From positions 1,054,001 to 1,118,000 of the forward strand of contig NZ_JABWRJ020000001.1 of assembly GCF_014268935.2 (NCBI RefSeq): a stretch of DNA of 64,000 nt. The letters are read 5' to 3'. The position numbers were made by a program, and so were the translations under genes. The stretch's first letter is position 1, and each line of letters starts with the position of its first letter. This document shows, piece by piece, positions 25,027 through 34,418 of this stretch. Source of the stretch: Pseudomonas peradeniyensis (GTDB taxonomy: Bacteria > Pseudomonadota > Gammaproteobacteria > Pseudomonadales > Pseudomonadaceae). Under the pieces are notes generated by a model that was not told where the DNA came from, made no database searches, and was given only the letters and a program-made list of their open reading frames with translations.

Positions 25027-25905
25027 ATGCCGTTCCAGCCAGGTCTGCTTGCCACTCCGGTGCCGGCCCATGCCCGCCACCTGTTCTTCGCCCTCGATTC
25101 GCTCGAGGCCTTGCCCGCCGTCCTCGACCAGCTGTTGCCGCAGGTCGATGGGCAGAGCCTGATCCTGGGCGTCGGCGCGCCGCTGGCCAAGGCCCTGGGC
25201 CGCGAAGTGCCGGGCCTGCGCAGCTTCCCGCAACTGGATGCGGTGGTGGAGAACCCGGCGACCCAGCACGCCCTGTGGCTGTGGCTGCGCGGCGCCGAAC
25301 GCGGCGAGCTGTTCCTGCGCGGCCAGGCCCTGCAGCAGGCGCTGGCGCCGGCCCTGCGCCTGGTCGACAGCGTCGACGGTTTCCTGCACCGCGGTGGCCA
25401 TGACCTGACCGGCTACGAAGACGGCACCGAGAACCCGGTGGACGAAGACGCCGTCGCCGCCGCCATCGTACCGGGCGATCAGCCTGGCCTGGCGGGCTCC
25501 AGCTTCGCCGCGTTCCAGCTGTGGAAGCACGACCTGGAGTACTTCAAGTCGCTGCCCCAGGCCGAACAGGACAACATCATCGGTCGCCGCCTGAGTGACA
25601 ACGAAGAGCTCGACGACGCGCCCGAGTCGGCCCACGTCAAGCGCACCGCCCAGGAAAGCTTCGCGCCGGAGGCGTTCGTGGTGCGTCGCTCGGTGGCCTG
25701 GACCGACGAGCGTGGCGCGGGCCTGGCGTTCGTTGCCCTGGGCTTTTCGCTGGATGCCTTCGAGGTGCAGCTGCGGCGCATGAGCGGGCTCGAGGATGGC
25801 GTGATCGATGGCCTGTACCGCTTCAGCCGACCGTTGACGGGGGGGTATTACTGGTGCCCGCCGTTGGCTGAAGTCGGTGCCGACCTGCGCCTTCTGTTGG
25901 GCTGA
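25027..25905 (+). CDS. Dyp-type haem peroxidase
   Basis: 292 residues, in the B-type size range. The hallmark GYEDGTENP (GxxDG motif) carries the catalytic Asp, and the proximal haem His is in SAHVKRTA; both are present, as is the C-terminal SGLEDGVIDGLYRFSRPLTGGYYW. It lacks a signal peptide. Dyp peroxidases oxidise dyes, lignin-like phenols and porphyrins with hydrogen peroxide. It is a single gene, divergent from the BASS transporter. Confidence 0.95.
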   Translation: MPFQPGLLATPVPAHARHLFFALDSLEALPAVLDQLLPQVDGQSLILGVGAPLAKALGREVPGLRSFPQLDAVVENPATQHALWLWLRGAERGELFLRGQALQQALAPALRLVDSVDGFLHRGGHDLTGYEDGTENPVDEDAVAAAIVPGDQPGLAGSSFAAFQLWKHDLEYFKSLPQAEQDNIIGRRLSDNEELDDAPESAHVKRTAQESFAPEAFVVRRSVAWTDERGAGLAFVALGFSLDAFEVQLRRMSGLEDGVIDGLYRFSRPLTGGYYWCPPLAEVGADLRLLLG

Positions 25906-25913
25906 CAGACCCT

Positions 25914-25989
25914 CATCGCGGGGCAAGCCCGCTCCCACGCCGAGCTGGGCATCAGGCCCAAGGCGTGGGAGCGGGCTTGCCCCGCGATG
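25914..25989. repeat. perfect REP doublet between convergent genes
   Basis: Two 27-base REP copies (25914-25940 and 25963-25989, core GGGCAAGCCCGCTCCCACG) are perfectly inverted. The 22-base spacer contains its own small GGGC/GCCC hairpin. The element begins 8 bases after the peroxidase stop and ends 2 bases before the stop of the outer-membrane gene, so it can terminate both. Confidence 0.92.
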
Positions 25990-25991
25990 GC

Positions 25992-27305
25992 TCAGAACGG
26001 CACCGCCACCGTCAGCTGGCTGTAAACGTTGGTCCCGCTGCCCACCTGGTTGCCACCATTGCTTTGATCCTTGCGCGGCTTGAACAGTCCCAGCAGCGGG
26101 GTGACGATCAGGTGCTCGTTGACCGCCCACTCCACGTACAGGTCCAGCTCCTGGGCATCCAGGTTAAGGGTGTCGCGGGTGCGCACGGTGTCGAAGTCGA
26201 AGAACAGCGCGCCGACGGTGAGATCGTCCCGTGGCGTGGCCTTCAGGCCCACATGTTGGATGCCGCTGTTGGTGTTGAACGGCCCGGCATAGTTGCCGGC
26301 GACCTCGCCCTGGATCCAGGTGCCGTAGCCGCTGGACAGGCCGGTGAACAGCAGGTCCCAGCCTGCCGAATAGCGGGTGTAGCGGTAGGTCAGCTGTGGC
26401 GCCCAGGGGGCTTCGGCGAAGGTGTAGGCGGCCTCGGCGTACCAGGCGGTCTCGCGGCCACCGCGCTTGTCCTGCCAGGCATACTCGAAGGCGAAGCGGG
26501 TGTTTTCCAGCCCGACGCCACCTTCGCCGCGCAGGCTGTACACATCCATGCCTTCACGGGCCTTCTGGAACTCGCTGGCCCACTGGTCGGTCACGTCGAT
26601 ACCGTGGATATAGGTCAGGCCCAGCGTACCCAGGTCATGGGTGTAGTCCAGGGTGCCGGCCGCCAGCTCGGTTTCGGTCTGGGCGCGGTTGTCGGACTTG
26701 AGCCACAGCACACTGCCATGCAGCCCTTCCTTGCCGCCCAGGCGCAGCACCGCGGTGCGGTCGAAGGCGTGGCGCGCGCCCAGGTAGAAGCCGCCGCCGC
26801 GGTTGAGCTGGCCGTCGGCCGGGCCCTTGCCCAGGTTGGGACCGTCGTCGTTGATCAGGAAACCACTGCCCAGGCGGATCACCTGGCGGCCGCCGGACAG
26901 GTCCACGCCATCCTTGCCCAGCAGCGGGAACAGGTCGCCCGAGCGCCAACCCAGGTAGGCGTCCTCGATCTTGGTGGTGCGTTCGGAGCCGTCCTGATTG
27001 CCGCCGGCATCACCGTCGCCCCACGCGCCGGAGCTGACCCAGTTGAGGGCACCATACAGGGTGCCGTTGCCACCCAGGCCCTGGTCGCCGCTGAGGCCGT
27101 ACTTGATGAAGCCCTCGCGCCAGGTCGAGCCGCCGGGGGTGCCATCGTAGTTGTGGCGGCTGTTGAACATGCCCCAGACCGCGAGCAGGTCGGCATTCAA
27201 GTGGCTGTCGTCGTCGGCGTACAGCTCATAGGCCGGGCTGGCCTGGCCATGGACCAACAGGGCCAGGGCCGTGGCCATTGCGGTGCGACGTGGGGTGAGA
27301 CGCAT
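25992..27305 (-). CDS. outer-membrane beta-barrel protein, alginate-export/porin-like
   Basis: 437 residues. There is a short signal peptide ending near AYELYADD, then alternating polar/hydrophobic strands rich in Gly and aromatics, and a C-terminal strand SQLTVAVPF with the terminal Phe needed for barrel assembly. Segments such as DAYLGWRSGDLFPLLGKDGVDLSGGRQVIRLG recall the alginate-export (AlgE-like) superfamily. GAGGAT precedes the ATG. It lies downstream of the SDR/MoaF operon on the same strand with a 141-base gap, so it may be the uptake porin for that pathway. Confidence 0.8.
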   Translation of the reverse strand: MRLTPRRTAMATALALLVHGQASPAYELYADDDSHLNADLLAVWGMFNSRHNYDGTPGGSTWREGFIKYGLSGDQGLGGNGTLYGALNWVSSGAWGDGDAGGNQDGSERTTKIEDAYLGWRSGDLFPLLGKDGVDLSGGRQVIRLGSGFLINDDGPNLGKGPADGQLNRGGGFYLGARHAFDRTAVLRLGGKEGLHGSVLWLKSDNRAQTETELAAGTLDYTHDLGTLGLTYIHGIDVTDQWASEFQKAREGMDVYSLRGEGGVGLENTRFAFEYAWQDKRGGRETAWYAEAAYTFAEAPWAPQLTYRYTRYSAGWDLLFTGLSSGYGTWIQGEVAGNYAGPFNTNSGIQHVGLKATPRDDLTVGALFFDFDTVRTRDTLNLDAQELDLYVEWAVNEHLIVTPLLGLFKPRKDQSNGGNQVGSGTNVYSQLTVAVPF

Positions 27306-27446
27306 GGATCGATCCTCGTTTGTTGTGTGCGGTCTTGAGTGCCGCGTCGTTGTGGAGGCAGTGTCGAAAGGCGACGGGCTATTAGCGCGTGGAACGCTGG
27401 CGGTGGTCTTGCCCGTGGCTGCCAGCGGCCTTGCCTGTCGCCGCCA

Positions 27447-28214
27447 TCACAGGCTCGCGACGATCTCAGGCAAGGTCGCGCCGCCGTCGACCACCAGGGT
27501 CTGGCCGGTGATGTAGCGGGCGGCGTCAGAGGCCAGGAACAGCATCGCCGCGGCGATATCGGCCGGCTCGCCCAGCCGCCCCAGGGGCACGCCGGCGGCG
27601 ATCCGGGTGTTCAAGGCGGTATCACCTAGGTTGTCCATGGCCGGTGTGCGCACCATCCCCGGTTCCACACCGTTGACCCGCACGTTGAACGCCGCCAGTT
27701 CCAGCGCAGCATTGCGAATGAAGCCATTGACCCCGGCCTTGGACGCCGCGTAGTGGCTCAGGCCCGGGTAGGCCACCCGGGGTCCTGTCACCGACGAGGT
27801 GGCCAGCACGCATCCGCCACCCTGGCGGTGGAACAGTGGCAGGGCGCCCTGGGTGAGCCAGAACAATGCCCCCAGATTCACCGCCAGGGTGCGCTGCAAC
27901 AGGGCCGGGTCGATCTCGGTGAATGGGGTGAGCGGGAAGTAGGCGGCGTTGTGCACCAGCACATCGAGGCGTTGCAGCCCGACCAGCAAGGCGCGGATCG
28001 CGCCGGGGTCGGCCAGGTCGAGCATCTCCCCACGCACCTCGTGGCCCAACGCCAGTTGGTCCTCTACCAAGCGCTGCAACGCCTGCGGATCGAGGTCCAC
28101 GGCCAGCACCCGGGCGCCGCCACGGGCGAAACCCTCGACGATGGCCTGGCCGATGCCGCCCGCCGCGCCGGTGACCAGCACCGTGCGACCTTGGAAGTCA
28201 TAGCGCGCGTTCAT
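27447..28214 (-). CDS. short-chain dehydrogenase/reductase (SDR)
   Basis: 255 residues. The NAD(P) motif is VTGAAGGIGQAI, the downstream motif VHNAAY (NNAG variant), with catalytic Ser in TSSVTG and YAASK near residue 155. The acidic residue in AVDLDPQ after beta-2 suggests NAD. The C-terminal TGQTLVVDGGATLP is typical of SDR hydroxy-acyl or diol dehydrogenases. Its start overlaps the stop of the second SDR gene (ATGA). It is the last gene of the ALDH-LuxR-MoaF-SDR-SDR unit. Confidence 0.92.
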   Translation of the reverse strand: MNARYDFQGRTVLVTGAAGGIGQAIVEGFARGGARVLAVDLDPQALQRLVEDQLALGHEVRGEMLDLADPGAIRALLVGLQRLDVLVHNAAYFPLTPFTEIDPALLQRTLAVNLGALFWLTQGALPLFHRQGGGCVLATSSVTGPRVAYPGLSHYAASKAGVNGFIRNAALELAAFNVRVNGVEPGMVRTPAMDNLGDTALNTRIAAGVPLGRLGEPADIAAAMLFLASDAARYITGQTLVVDGGATLPEIVASL

Positions 28215-29002
28215 GCCGACGGCTCCAGGCGGGTGTAGGCCAGGGTCGGCACGTCGACCACGGTCGAACCGCCATCGGCGGTGATCACCGCGCCGGTGAC
28301 GATGCTGGCCTCGGCGCCGACCAGGAACTGGCACACGGCGGCGATCTCGTCACTGCTGGCCGGGCGGCGCAGCGGCACGTCGGCGGTGACCCGGCGGTAG
28401 GCGGCGTCGAGGTCTTCCTGGTAGTGATCCATTAGTGGCTGCATCTCCTGGTCGGCCATGGGCGTGCGCACCCAGCCCGGGCAGACGCAGTTGACCCGCA
28501 CGCCGAACGGCCCGTAGTCGCGGGCCAGCGAGCGGGTCAGGCCGACCAGGGCATGCTTGGCGGTGGTGTAGCCGCAGACCTCGGGGCCGGCCGCCAGCGA
28601 GGCAATGGAACCCAGCAGCACCAGGCTGCCGCGCCGCTCGCGCAGCAACGGCAGGCAGGCCCGCGCAGTGTGGAAGGCACTGTCGAGGTTGCTGCGCAGG
28701 GCCTCGCGCCAGGCTTCGTCGCTGGTCTGCTCGGCCGGTCCCAGGCCATGACCACCGGCGCAGGCGATCACCGCGTCGAGGCCGCCGAAACGGGCGCGCA
28801 CCTGCTCGATGAAGCCCGCCCAGGTGGCGCTGTCGGCGGCGTCGCCGGCCAGCACCAGGCCATCGCACCGCTGCGCGACGCGCTCCAGCGCCTCGCGGCG
28901 GCGGCCCACCAGCGCCACCTGCCAGCCCTGGCGGGCCAGGCGCAGGGCGCAGGCTTCACCGATGCCGCTGCCGGCCCCGGTGATCAGTACGCCGCGGCTC
29001 AC
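28211..29002 (-). CDS. short-chain dehydrogenase/reductase (SDR)
   Basis: 263 residues from a GTG that overlaps the MoaF stop codon (GTGA). It shows ITGAGSGIGEAC, IACAGGHG, LGSIAS and YTTAKHA with the catalytic Ser-Tyr-Lys set, and C-terminal TGAVITADGGST. The VGRRREAL segment after beta-2 points to NADP. It differs clearly from the neighbouring SDR, so the two probably act on different steps or stereocentres of the same pathway. The substrate is unknown. Confidence 0.9.
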   Translation of the reverse strand: MSRGVLITGAGSGIGEACALRLARQGWQVALVGRRREALERVAQRCDGLVLAGDAADSATWAGFIEQVRARFGGLDAVIACAGGHGLGPAEQTSDEAWREALRSNLDSAFHTARACLPLLRERRGSLVLLGSIASLAAGPEVCGYTTAKHALVGLTRSLARDYGPFGVRVNCVCPGWVRTPMADQEMQPLMDHYQEDLDAAYRRVTADVPLRRPASSDEIAAVCQFLVGAEASIVTGAVITADGGSTVVDVPTLAYTRLEPSA

Positions 29003-29817
29003 TGCGCAGGCTCCGTGCGGTTGAGCACCCGGCAGTGGGACGACACCGGGAAGTTGGCCAGCGCATCGAAGCCGCCGCCCTGGTAGCCGAAGATCTTGCC
29101 GTCGCTGCGGTGGCGCGCCAGGTCGATCATCACCAGGCCCAGGGTGGGCACGATCTTCTCGCACCAGACGAACAGGTACAGCTGCTCGGCGATCTTGTAG
29201 TAGTACGCCCGGTCGGTGTCGCACAGCCCCTGTTCGACGCCCTTGAGGCACTGCCAGCTGTAGTAGTTGGCGTTGAGGTAGATGTGCTCGTACTCCTCGG
29301 TGGGGCTGTAGCGGTAGTGATTGCGCAGGCCGACCAGCTCGGTGGTCGGCGCGTGGGGGCAGGCGCCGGCCTGCCAGGGGCGGTCGAGGCTGCCATGCAG
29401 GAAGCTGGCCTTGACGCCGGTCAGCGCTTCACCGGCCAGGGCCAGGGCGTACAGGCCGCGCTGGGTGCGGGCCTGGTCGGGCAGGCGGCCAAGCACGGCG
29501 GTGAAGGCGTGCTCGAGGGTGTCGAGCACCAGCGACACCGACCAGGCCTGGCCGCCCTCGTGCTTGATGAAGTCGACCAGGTAGATGCCGGGGCGCACCG
29601 AGGTGGCCCGGTAGCCGGCGCTGCCGCTGCTGTGGCCGTCCGCGGCGCGCCAGTGCAGGCGTTCGCTGTCGAAGCGGTGTTCGATGACCCAGCCATTGGC
29701 GAAGTGCAGGGTGAGCGTGCGCCCGGACAGGTCGGCCAGTTGCGGCAGGATGAAGGCCTCGGGCGCGAAGCCGTCGGCGAGGGCACCCACGGTGATCCAG
29801 TCGGTGGTGTTGGGCAT
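28999..29817 (-). CDS. MoaF family protein
   Basis: 272 residues, with an N-terminal lipocalin-like half (LSGRTLTLHFANGWVIEHRFD) and a C-terminal half with YLNANYYSWQCLKGVEQG and YFYKIAEQLYLFVWCEK-like segments. This matches the MoaF family named from the Klebsiella monoamine regulon, where its function is uncertain despite the molybdenum-cofactor label. AGGAGT precedes ATG 29817. Its presence in an operon with SDRs and an aldehyde dehydrogenase suggests a lipocalin-type carrier or enzyme for a hydrophobic intermediate (inference). Confidence 0.8.
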   Translation of the reverse strand: MPNTTDWITVGALADGFAPEAFILPQLADLSGRTLTLHFANGWVIEHRFDSERLHWRAADGHSSGSAGYRATSVRPGIYLVDFIKHEGGQAWSVSLVLDTLEHAFTAVLGRLPDQARTQRGLYALALAGEALTGVKASFLHGSLDRPWQAGACPHAPTTELVGLRNHYRYSPTEEYEHIYLNANYYSWQCLKGVEQGLCDTDRAYYYKIAEQLYLFVWCEKIVPTLGLVMIDLARHRSDGKIFGYQGGGFDALANFPVSSHCRVLNRTEPAQ

Positions 29818-29893
29818 GGCGGTGACTCCTGTGGTTGGGGTGGCCACAGGGTGCAATGGCGCGCCGGGCGGCGGTATCAACCGGAAGGTTGAG

Positions 29894-30553
29894 TCACAGG
29901 TAGAGGCTGGCCACCAGTTCGGTGCGGTTGCGCACGCCGAGCTTGCGGAACAGGTTGATCAGGTGGGTCTTCACCGTCGGCAGGCCGACGCCCAGGGCGC
30001 GGGCGATCAGCTTGTTGCTGCTGCCCTGGCGCAGCAGCTCGGCGATCTGCCGTTCCCGTGGCGTCAGTTCGACGGGCGCGGGCGCGCTCGCCTGCGGCAG
30101 GCTGGCTACGGCGAGCTGCATCAGCCCGTGCAGGGGCAGCAGGCGTTCGAGTTCGTCGTCGCGAAACTCACCGAGGCTGGCACAGCGCAGCAACGAGACA
30201 CCGGCCACGGGGTGGCCATCGGCCTGGGCGATGATCTCGACCACGTCCACCACCTGGTGCTGCGCGAGGAAACGCCGGTAGGTCTGGCCCTGGGCTTCGG
30301 GCAGGCAGGCCAGGCCCTGGCGCAGCGACACCACCGGGCGGCCGATGGCCAGGCAGCGCCCGGGCTGCAGCGGGTCGAAAGCCCGGTAGTGCTCGAGGTA
30401 GCGGGCATGCATCGGTGCCTGCAGGTCCTGCAACAGGAAGTCGCAGGCCTGCTGCCCGGCATCGATGCGGTAGAACGCCGCCAGCGAGGCCGGTACCTGC
30501 TGGCTGAAGGCCTGCAGGCAGTAGCGGCCCAGGTCGTGGTTGGCGCTGGGCAT
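29894..30553 (-). CDS. LuxR-type transcriptional regulator
   Basis: 219 residues. The C-terminal HTH is canonical: LTPRERQIAELLRQG, SNKLIARALGV and VKTHLINLFRKLGV. The N-terminal 150 residues are not a recognised receiver or acyl-homoserine-lactone domain; they may sense a pathway compound. The start lies 2 bases after the ALDH stop, so it is made from the same transcript and probably autoregulates the unit. Confidence 0.88.
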   Translation of the reverse strand: MPSANHDLGRYCLQAFSQQVPASLAAFYRIDAGQQACDFLLQDLQAPMHARYLEHYRAFDPLQPGRCLAIGRPVVSLRQGLACLPEAQGQTYRRFLAQHQVVDVVEIIAQADGHPVAGVSLLRCASLGEFRDDELERLLPLHGLMQLAVASLPQASAPAPVELTPRERQIAELLRQGSSNKLIARALGVGLPTVKTHLINLFRKLGVRNRTELVASLYL

Positions 30554-30555
30554 GG

Positions 30556-32043
30556 TCAGTAGCGGATCATCACCGACTTCAGCTCGGTGAAGTCGTCGAT
30601 GAACGCCGAGCCGAACTCGCGGCCGACACCCGAGGCCTTGATGCCGCCGAACGGCACCGCCGGGTCGAGCAGGGTGTGCATGTTGACCCACAGGGTCCCG
30701 GCCTGGATTTCCGGGATCAGGCGCATGGCCTTGCCCAGGTCGTTGGTCCACAGGCTCGCGCTCAGGCCGTAGGGCGAGGCGTTCATCAGGTGGATCAGTT
30801 CGTCCTCGTGGTCGTAGGGCAGGAAGGTCGCCACCGGGCCGAAGGTTTCCTGGTTGAGCAAGGTGTCGCCCGCGTTGTTGGCAAGGATGACCGTGGGTTC
30901 GACGAAGCAGCCCGGGCCTTCGCCGAGGCGACCGCCATGGACGATGTGGTTGCCCTCGGCGCGGGCGGTGGCGAACAGCTCGCCGAGCTTCTGCTGGTGC
31001 GGCTTGTTGGCCACCGGGCCGAACTGGGTGGTTTCGTCCAGGGGCGAGCCGATCTTCAGCTGGCCCAGGCGCTGGGACAGGGCCTCGAGCAGCGGGTCGA
31101 GGCGCGAGCGATGGACGTAGAAGCGCTCGCCGGCGGCGCAGATCTGCCCGGAGTGCAGGAAGCCGGCCTCGATGATGCCGTCCACCGCCTTGTCGACGGC
31201 GACATCGGGCAGGAACGCCACCGCGTTCTTGCCGCCCAGCTCCAGGGTCGCCCGGGTCAGCTTGGCGCCCATGGCCGCCTGGCCGACGGCGATGCCGGTG
31301 GGCACGGAGCCGGTGAACGACACCTTGTCGGTGCCGGGGTGTTCGACCAGCGTCTTGCCCACCAGGCCGCCGCCGGTCAGCACATTGAGCGCGCCCGGCG
31401 GCAGGCCGGCCTCGCTGGCCAGCTCGGCGATGCGCAGCAGGGTCAGCGGGGTGAACTCGCTGGGCTTGAGCACGATGCTGCAGCCGGTGGTCAGGGCCGA
31501 GGCCAGTTTCCACAGGGCGATCATGGTGGCGAAGTTCCACGGCACGATGCCCACCACCACGCCCACCGGCTCGCGCAGGGTGAAGGCGCTGTAGCGCTCG
31601 CCGGCGAAGGAGGGCAGGGACGGGGTGATGGTCTGGCCGGTGATCTTGGTGGCCCAGCCGGCGTAATAGCGCAGGAAGTGCGCGGCTTGCTCCACCTCGA
31701 AGGCGCGGGCGATGCCGATCAGCTTGCCCGACTGCAGGGTTTCCAGCTGGGCCAGCTCCTCGCGGTTGGCCTCGAGCAGGTCGGCCAGGCGGAACAACAC
31801 CGCGGCACGGGCGGCGGGGCTGGTGCGCGACCAGCTGGCAAAGCCCTGGCGGGACGATTCGACGGCGCGCTCGACGTCGGCCAGGTTGGCCTCGGCGACC
31901 TCGGCGATGGTTTCGCCGTTGGCCGGGTTGTGCACGGTGATGCGGGCGCTGGATTGGCTGGCGACCGCTGCGCCATGGATGTACAGACCGTGGTCGCGGG
32001 CCAGGAAGGCACTGACGCTGGGGAGGAGGGCGATGTCGCTCAT
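30556..32043 (-). CDS. aldehyde dehydrogenase, phenylacetaldehyde-dehydrogenase-like
   Basis: 495 residues, typical ALDH length. The catalytic residues are in LELGGKN (Glu) and HSGQICAAGERFYVH (Cys), with the NAD-binding VPWNFA and GSVPTG motifs. Overall pattern and C-terminal VPFGGIKASGVGREFG resemble FeaB/PadA enzymes that oxidise phenylacetaldehyde, but aldehyde specificity cannot be proved by eye. First gene of the minus-strand operon, divergent from the flavin monooxygenase. Confidence 0.92.
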   Translation of the reverse strand: MSDIALLPSVSAFLARDHGLYIHGAAVASQSSARITVHNPANGETIAEVAEANLADVERAVESSRQGFASWSRTSPAARAAVLFRLADLLEANREELAQLETLQSGKLIGIARAFEVEQAAHFLRYYAGWATKITGQTITPSLPSFAGERYSAFTLREPVGVVVGIVPWNFATMIALWKLASALTTGCSIVLKPSEFTPLTLLRIAELASEAGLPPGALNVLTGGGLVGKTLVEHPGTDKVSFTGSVPTGIAVGQAAMGAKLTRATLELGGKNAVAFLPDVAVDKAVDGIIEAGFLHSGQICAAGERFYVHRSRLDPLLEALSQRLGQLKIGSPLDETTQFGPVANKPHQQKLGELFATARAEGNHIVHGGRLGEGPGCFVEPTVILANNAGDTLLNQETFGPVATFLPYDHEDELIHLMNASPYGLSASLWTNDLGKAMRLIPEIQAGTLWVNMHTLLDPAVPFGGIKASGVGREFGSAFIDDFTELKSVMIRY

Positions 32044-32074
32044 GGCAGGGCTCCGGGTGGTTTGCCGAGGGCTT

Positions 32075-32116
32075 CGTGGGAGCGGGCTTGCCCCGCGATG
32101 GGCCGCGTCGCGGCCC
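32075..32116. repeat. single REP sequence
   Basis: GTGGGAGCGGGCTTGCCCCGC (32075 onward) followed by a GGGCCG/CGGCCC hairpin to 32116. A lone REP copy, located upstream of the ALDH start inside the divergent promoter gap. Confidence 0.75.
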
Positions 32117-32200
32117 GATTTCCCCCAGCTTAAAGCGGGACACGATGGCGATCTTGTCTGCCCATGCCGCCCCCATGACCCTGCCTGCCAGGCGCCACGA

Positions 32201-32233
32201 AAAGTGCAATCCGAGGTGCGGAAGTTGCATTTT
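32201..32233. promoter_or_regulatory. candidate operator in ALDH/monooxygenase divergent region
   Basis: An imperfect dyad reads TGCAATCCG (32205-32213) against CGGAAGTTGCA (32219-32229), flanked by A-tracts on the left and T-tracts on the right. It lies centrally between the divergent promoters. Binding by the LuxR protein of the cluster is inferred. Confidence 0.45.
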
Positions 32234-32318
32234 CCGTCTTGGCCACGGCTCCCATACTGACCCGGCATTCATCAGCGAGCGGTCCCTTCCAGGCAGCGTT
32301 CGCCAGGGTCCAATAACA

Positions 32319-33500
32319 ATGAGCCAGACCATGAAAAAGCCAAACTCCCTGCTCGAAGACCTCAAGCCCCTGTTGCCGGCCATCGCCGCCCGCGCCGACC
32401 AGGCCGAGCGCGAGCGCAGCGTGCCCGCCGAGAACATCGCCGCGCTCAAGGCCATCGGCCTGCACAAGGCCTTCCTGCCCAGGCATTACGGCGGCCTGGA
32501 AATCAGCCTGCCGCAGTTCGCCGAGTGTATTGCCGCACTGGCCGGCGCCTGCGCCAGCTCCGCCTGGGCGATGAGCCTGCTGTGCACCCACAGCCATCAG
32601 CTGGCGATGTTCCCGGCACGCTTGCAGGACGAGATCTGGGGCCGAGACCCGGACGCCACCGCCAGCAGCAGCATCGCGCCATTCGGCCGTACCGAGGAGG
32701 TCGAGGGCGGCGTGCTGTTCAGCGGCGAGATGGGCTGGAGCAGCGGCTGCGACCACGCCGAGTGGGCGATCATGGGCTTTCGCCGGGCCAACCCCGAGGG
32801 CGGCCAGGACTACTGCTTCGCCGTGCTGCCGCGCTGCGACTACCAGGTCCGCGACGACTGGTTCGCCGCCGGCATGCGCGCCAGTGGCAGCCGCACGCTG
32901 ATCGTCGAGCGCGCCTTCGTGCCCGAGCACCGCATCCAGAAGGCCAGGGACATGATGGAGGGCCAGTCGGCGGGCTTTGGGCTGTACCCGGACAGCGCGA
33001 TCTACTTCAACCCGTACCGGCCATACTTCGCCAGCGGGTTCTCCACGGTCAGCCTGGGCATCGCCGAGCGCATGCTCGAGGTGTTCAGGGACAAGACCCG
33101 CAACCGCGTGCGCGCCTACACCGGCGCCGCCGTCGGCGCGGCCACCCCGGCGCTGATGCGCCTGGCCGAGTCCACCCACCAGGTCGCCGCGGCGCGGGCG
33201 CTGCTGGAAAAAAGCTGGGAGCAGATCGCCGAGTACAGCGCCCGGCACCAATACCCGACCCGCACGGAGCTGACGTACTGGCGCACCAACCAGGGCTACG
33301 CGGTCAAGCTGTGCATCCAGGCCGTGGATCGGCTGATGGAGGCGGCCGGCGGTGGCGCCTGGTTCGACGGCAACGAGCTGCAGCGGCTGTTCCGCGATGC
33401 GCACATGACCGGCGCGCATGCCTACACCGACTACGACGTCTGCGCGCAGATCCTCGGGCGCGAGCTGATGGGGCTGGAGCCGGACCCGGCGATGACCTGA
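32319..33500 (+). CDS. flavin-dependent monooxygenase, acyl-CoA dehydrogenase fold (HsaA-like)
   Basis: 393 residues of the group D flavoprotein monooxygenase type: RADQAERERSVPAENIAALKAIGL at the N-terminus, ACASSAWAMSLLCTHSH, SGCDHAEWAIMGF and ASGSRTLIVERAFVPEHR mid-protein. The family (HsaA, HpaB C2-type, DszC-like) uses reduced FMN/FAD from a partner reductase to hydroxylate aromatic or heterocyclic rings; true acyl-CoA dehydrogenases have a catalytic Glu not expected here. The flavin reductase downstream completes the pair. It is divergent from the ALDH operon, suggesting one pathway. Confidence 0.87.
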   Translation: MSQTMKKPNSLLEDLKPLLPAIAARADQAERERSVPAENIAALKAIGLHKAFLPRHYGGLEISLPQFAECIAALAGACASSAWAMSLLCTHSHQLAMFPARLQDEIWGRDPDATASSSIAPFGRTEEVEGGVLFSGEMGWSSGCDHAEWAIMGFRRANPEGGQDYCFAVLPRCDYQVRDDWFAAGMRASGSRTLIVERAFVPEHRIQKARDMMEGQSAGFGLYPDSAIYFNPYRPYFASGFSTVSLGIAERMLEVFRDKTRNRVRAYTGAAVGAATPALMRLAESTHQVAAARALLEKSWEQIAEYSARHQYPTRTELTYWRTNQGYAVKLCIQAVDRLMEAAGGGAWFDGNELQRLFRDAHMTGAHAYTDYDVCAQILGRELMGLEPDPAMT

Positions 33501-34133
<633 letters not shown>

Positions 34134-34348
34134 TGTATTCAAGGCGTTCTGCAACGCCGGCCAGATTGAGCACCACGCGCACAGCGCTCGATCTGACCGG
34201 CGCACAATCCCTTGCGGTGGATACCTCGCCACCCTGGCCCCATTCCCCAATGCTGGGGCCACCCGCCCATCTGCAACACTTCCCCGGATACCGGGCAGGA
34301 GCGCTGGAACCCTTGCTCCAGAGCCATTTCTCAACGCCATGGGAAACC

Positions 34349-34364
34349 TGGCACAACAGTTGCC
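34349..34364 (+). promoter_or_regulatory. sigma-54 (-24/-12) promoter candidate
   Basis: TGGCAC-AACAG-TTGCC matches the sigma-54 consensus TGGCAC-N5-TTGCW in spacing and in all but the last base. It is 55 bases upstream of the first gene of the curlin-type operon, a suitable distance. No enhancer-binding activator gene is adjacent. Confidence 0.65.
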
Positions 34365-34418
34365 GATGCCTCTGCAGACGCCCCAACCCATGGGCCCGTT
34401 TGCAGGAGGAAGCAACTC

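Noticed and set aside
25965-27338. 457-codon plus-strand frame opposite the outer-membrane protein
   Set aside because: The minus-strand frame has a signal peptide, barrel pattern and terminal Phe; the plus-strand one has none of these.
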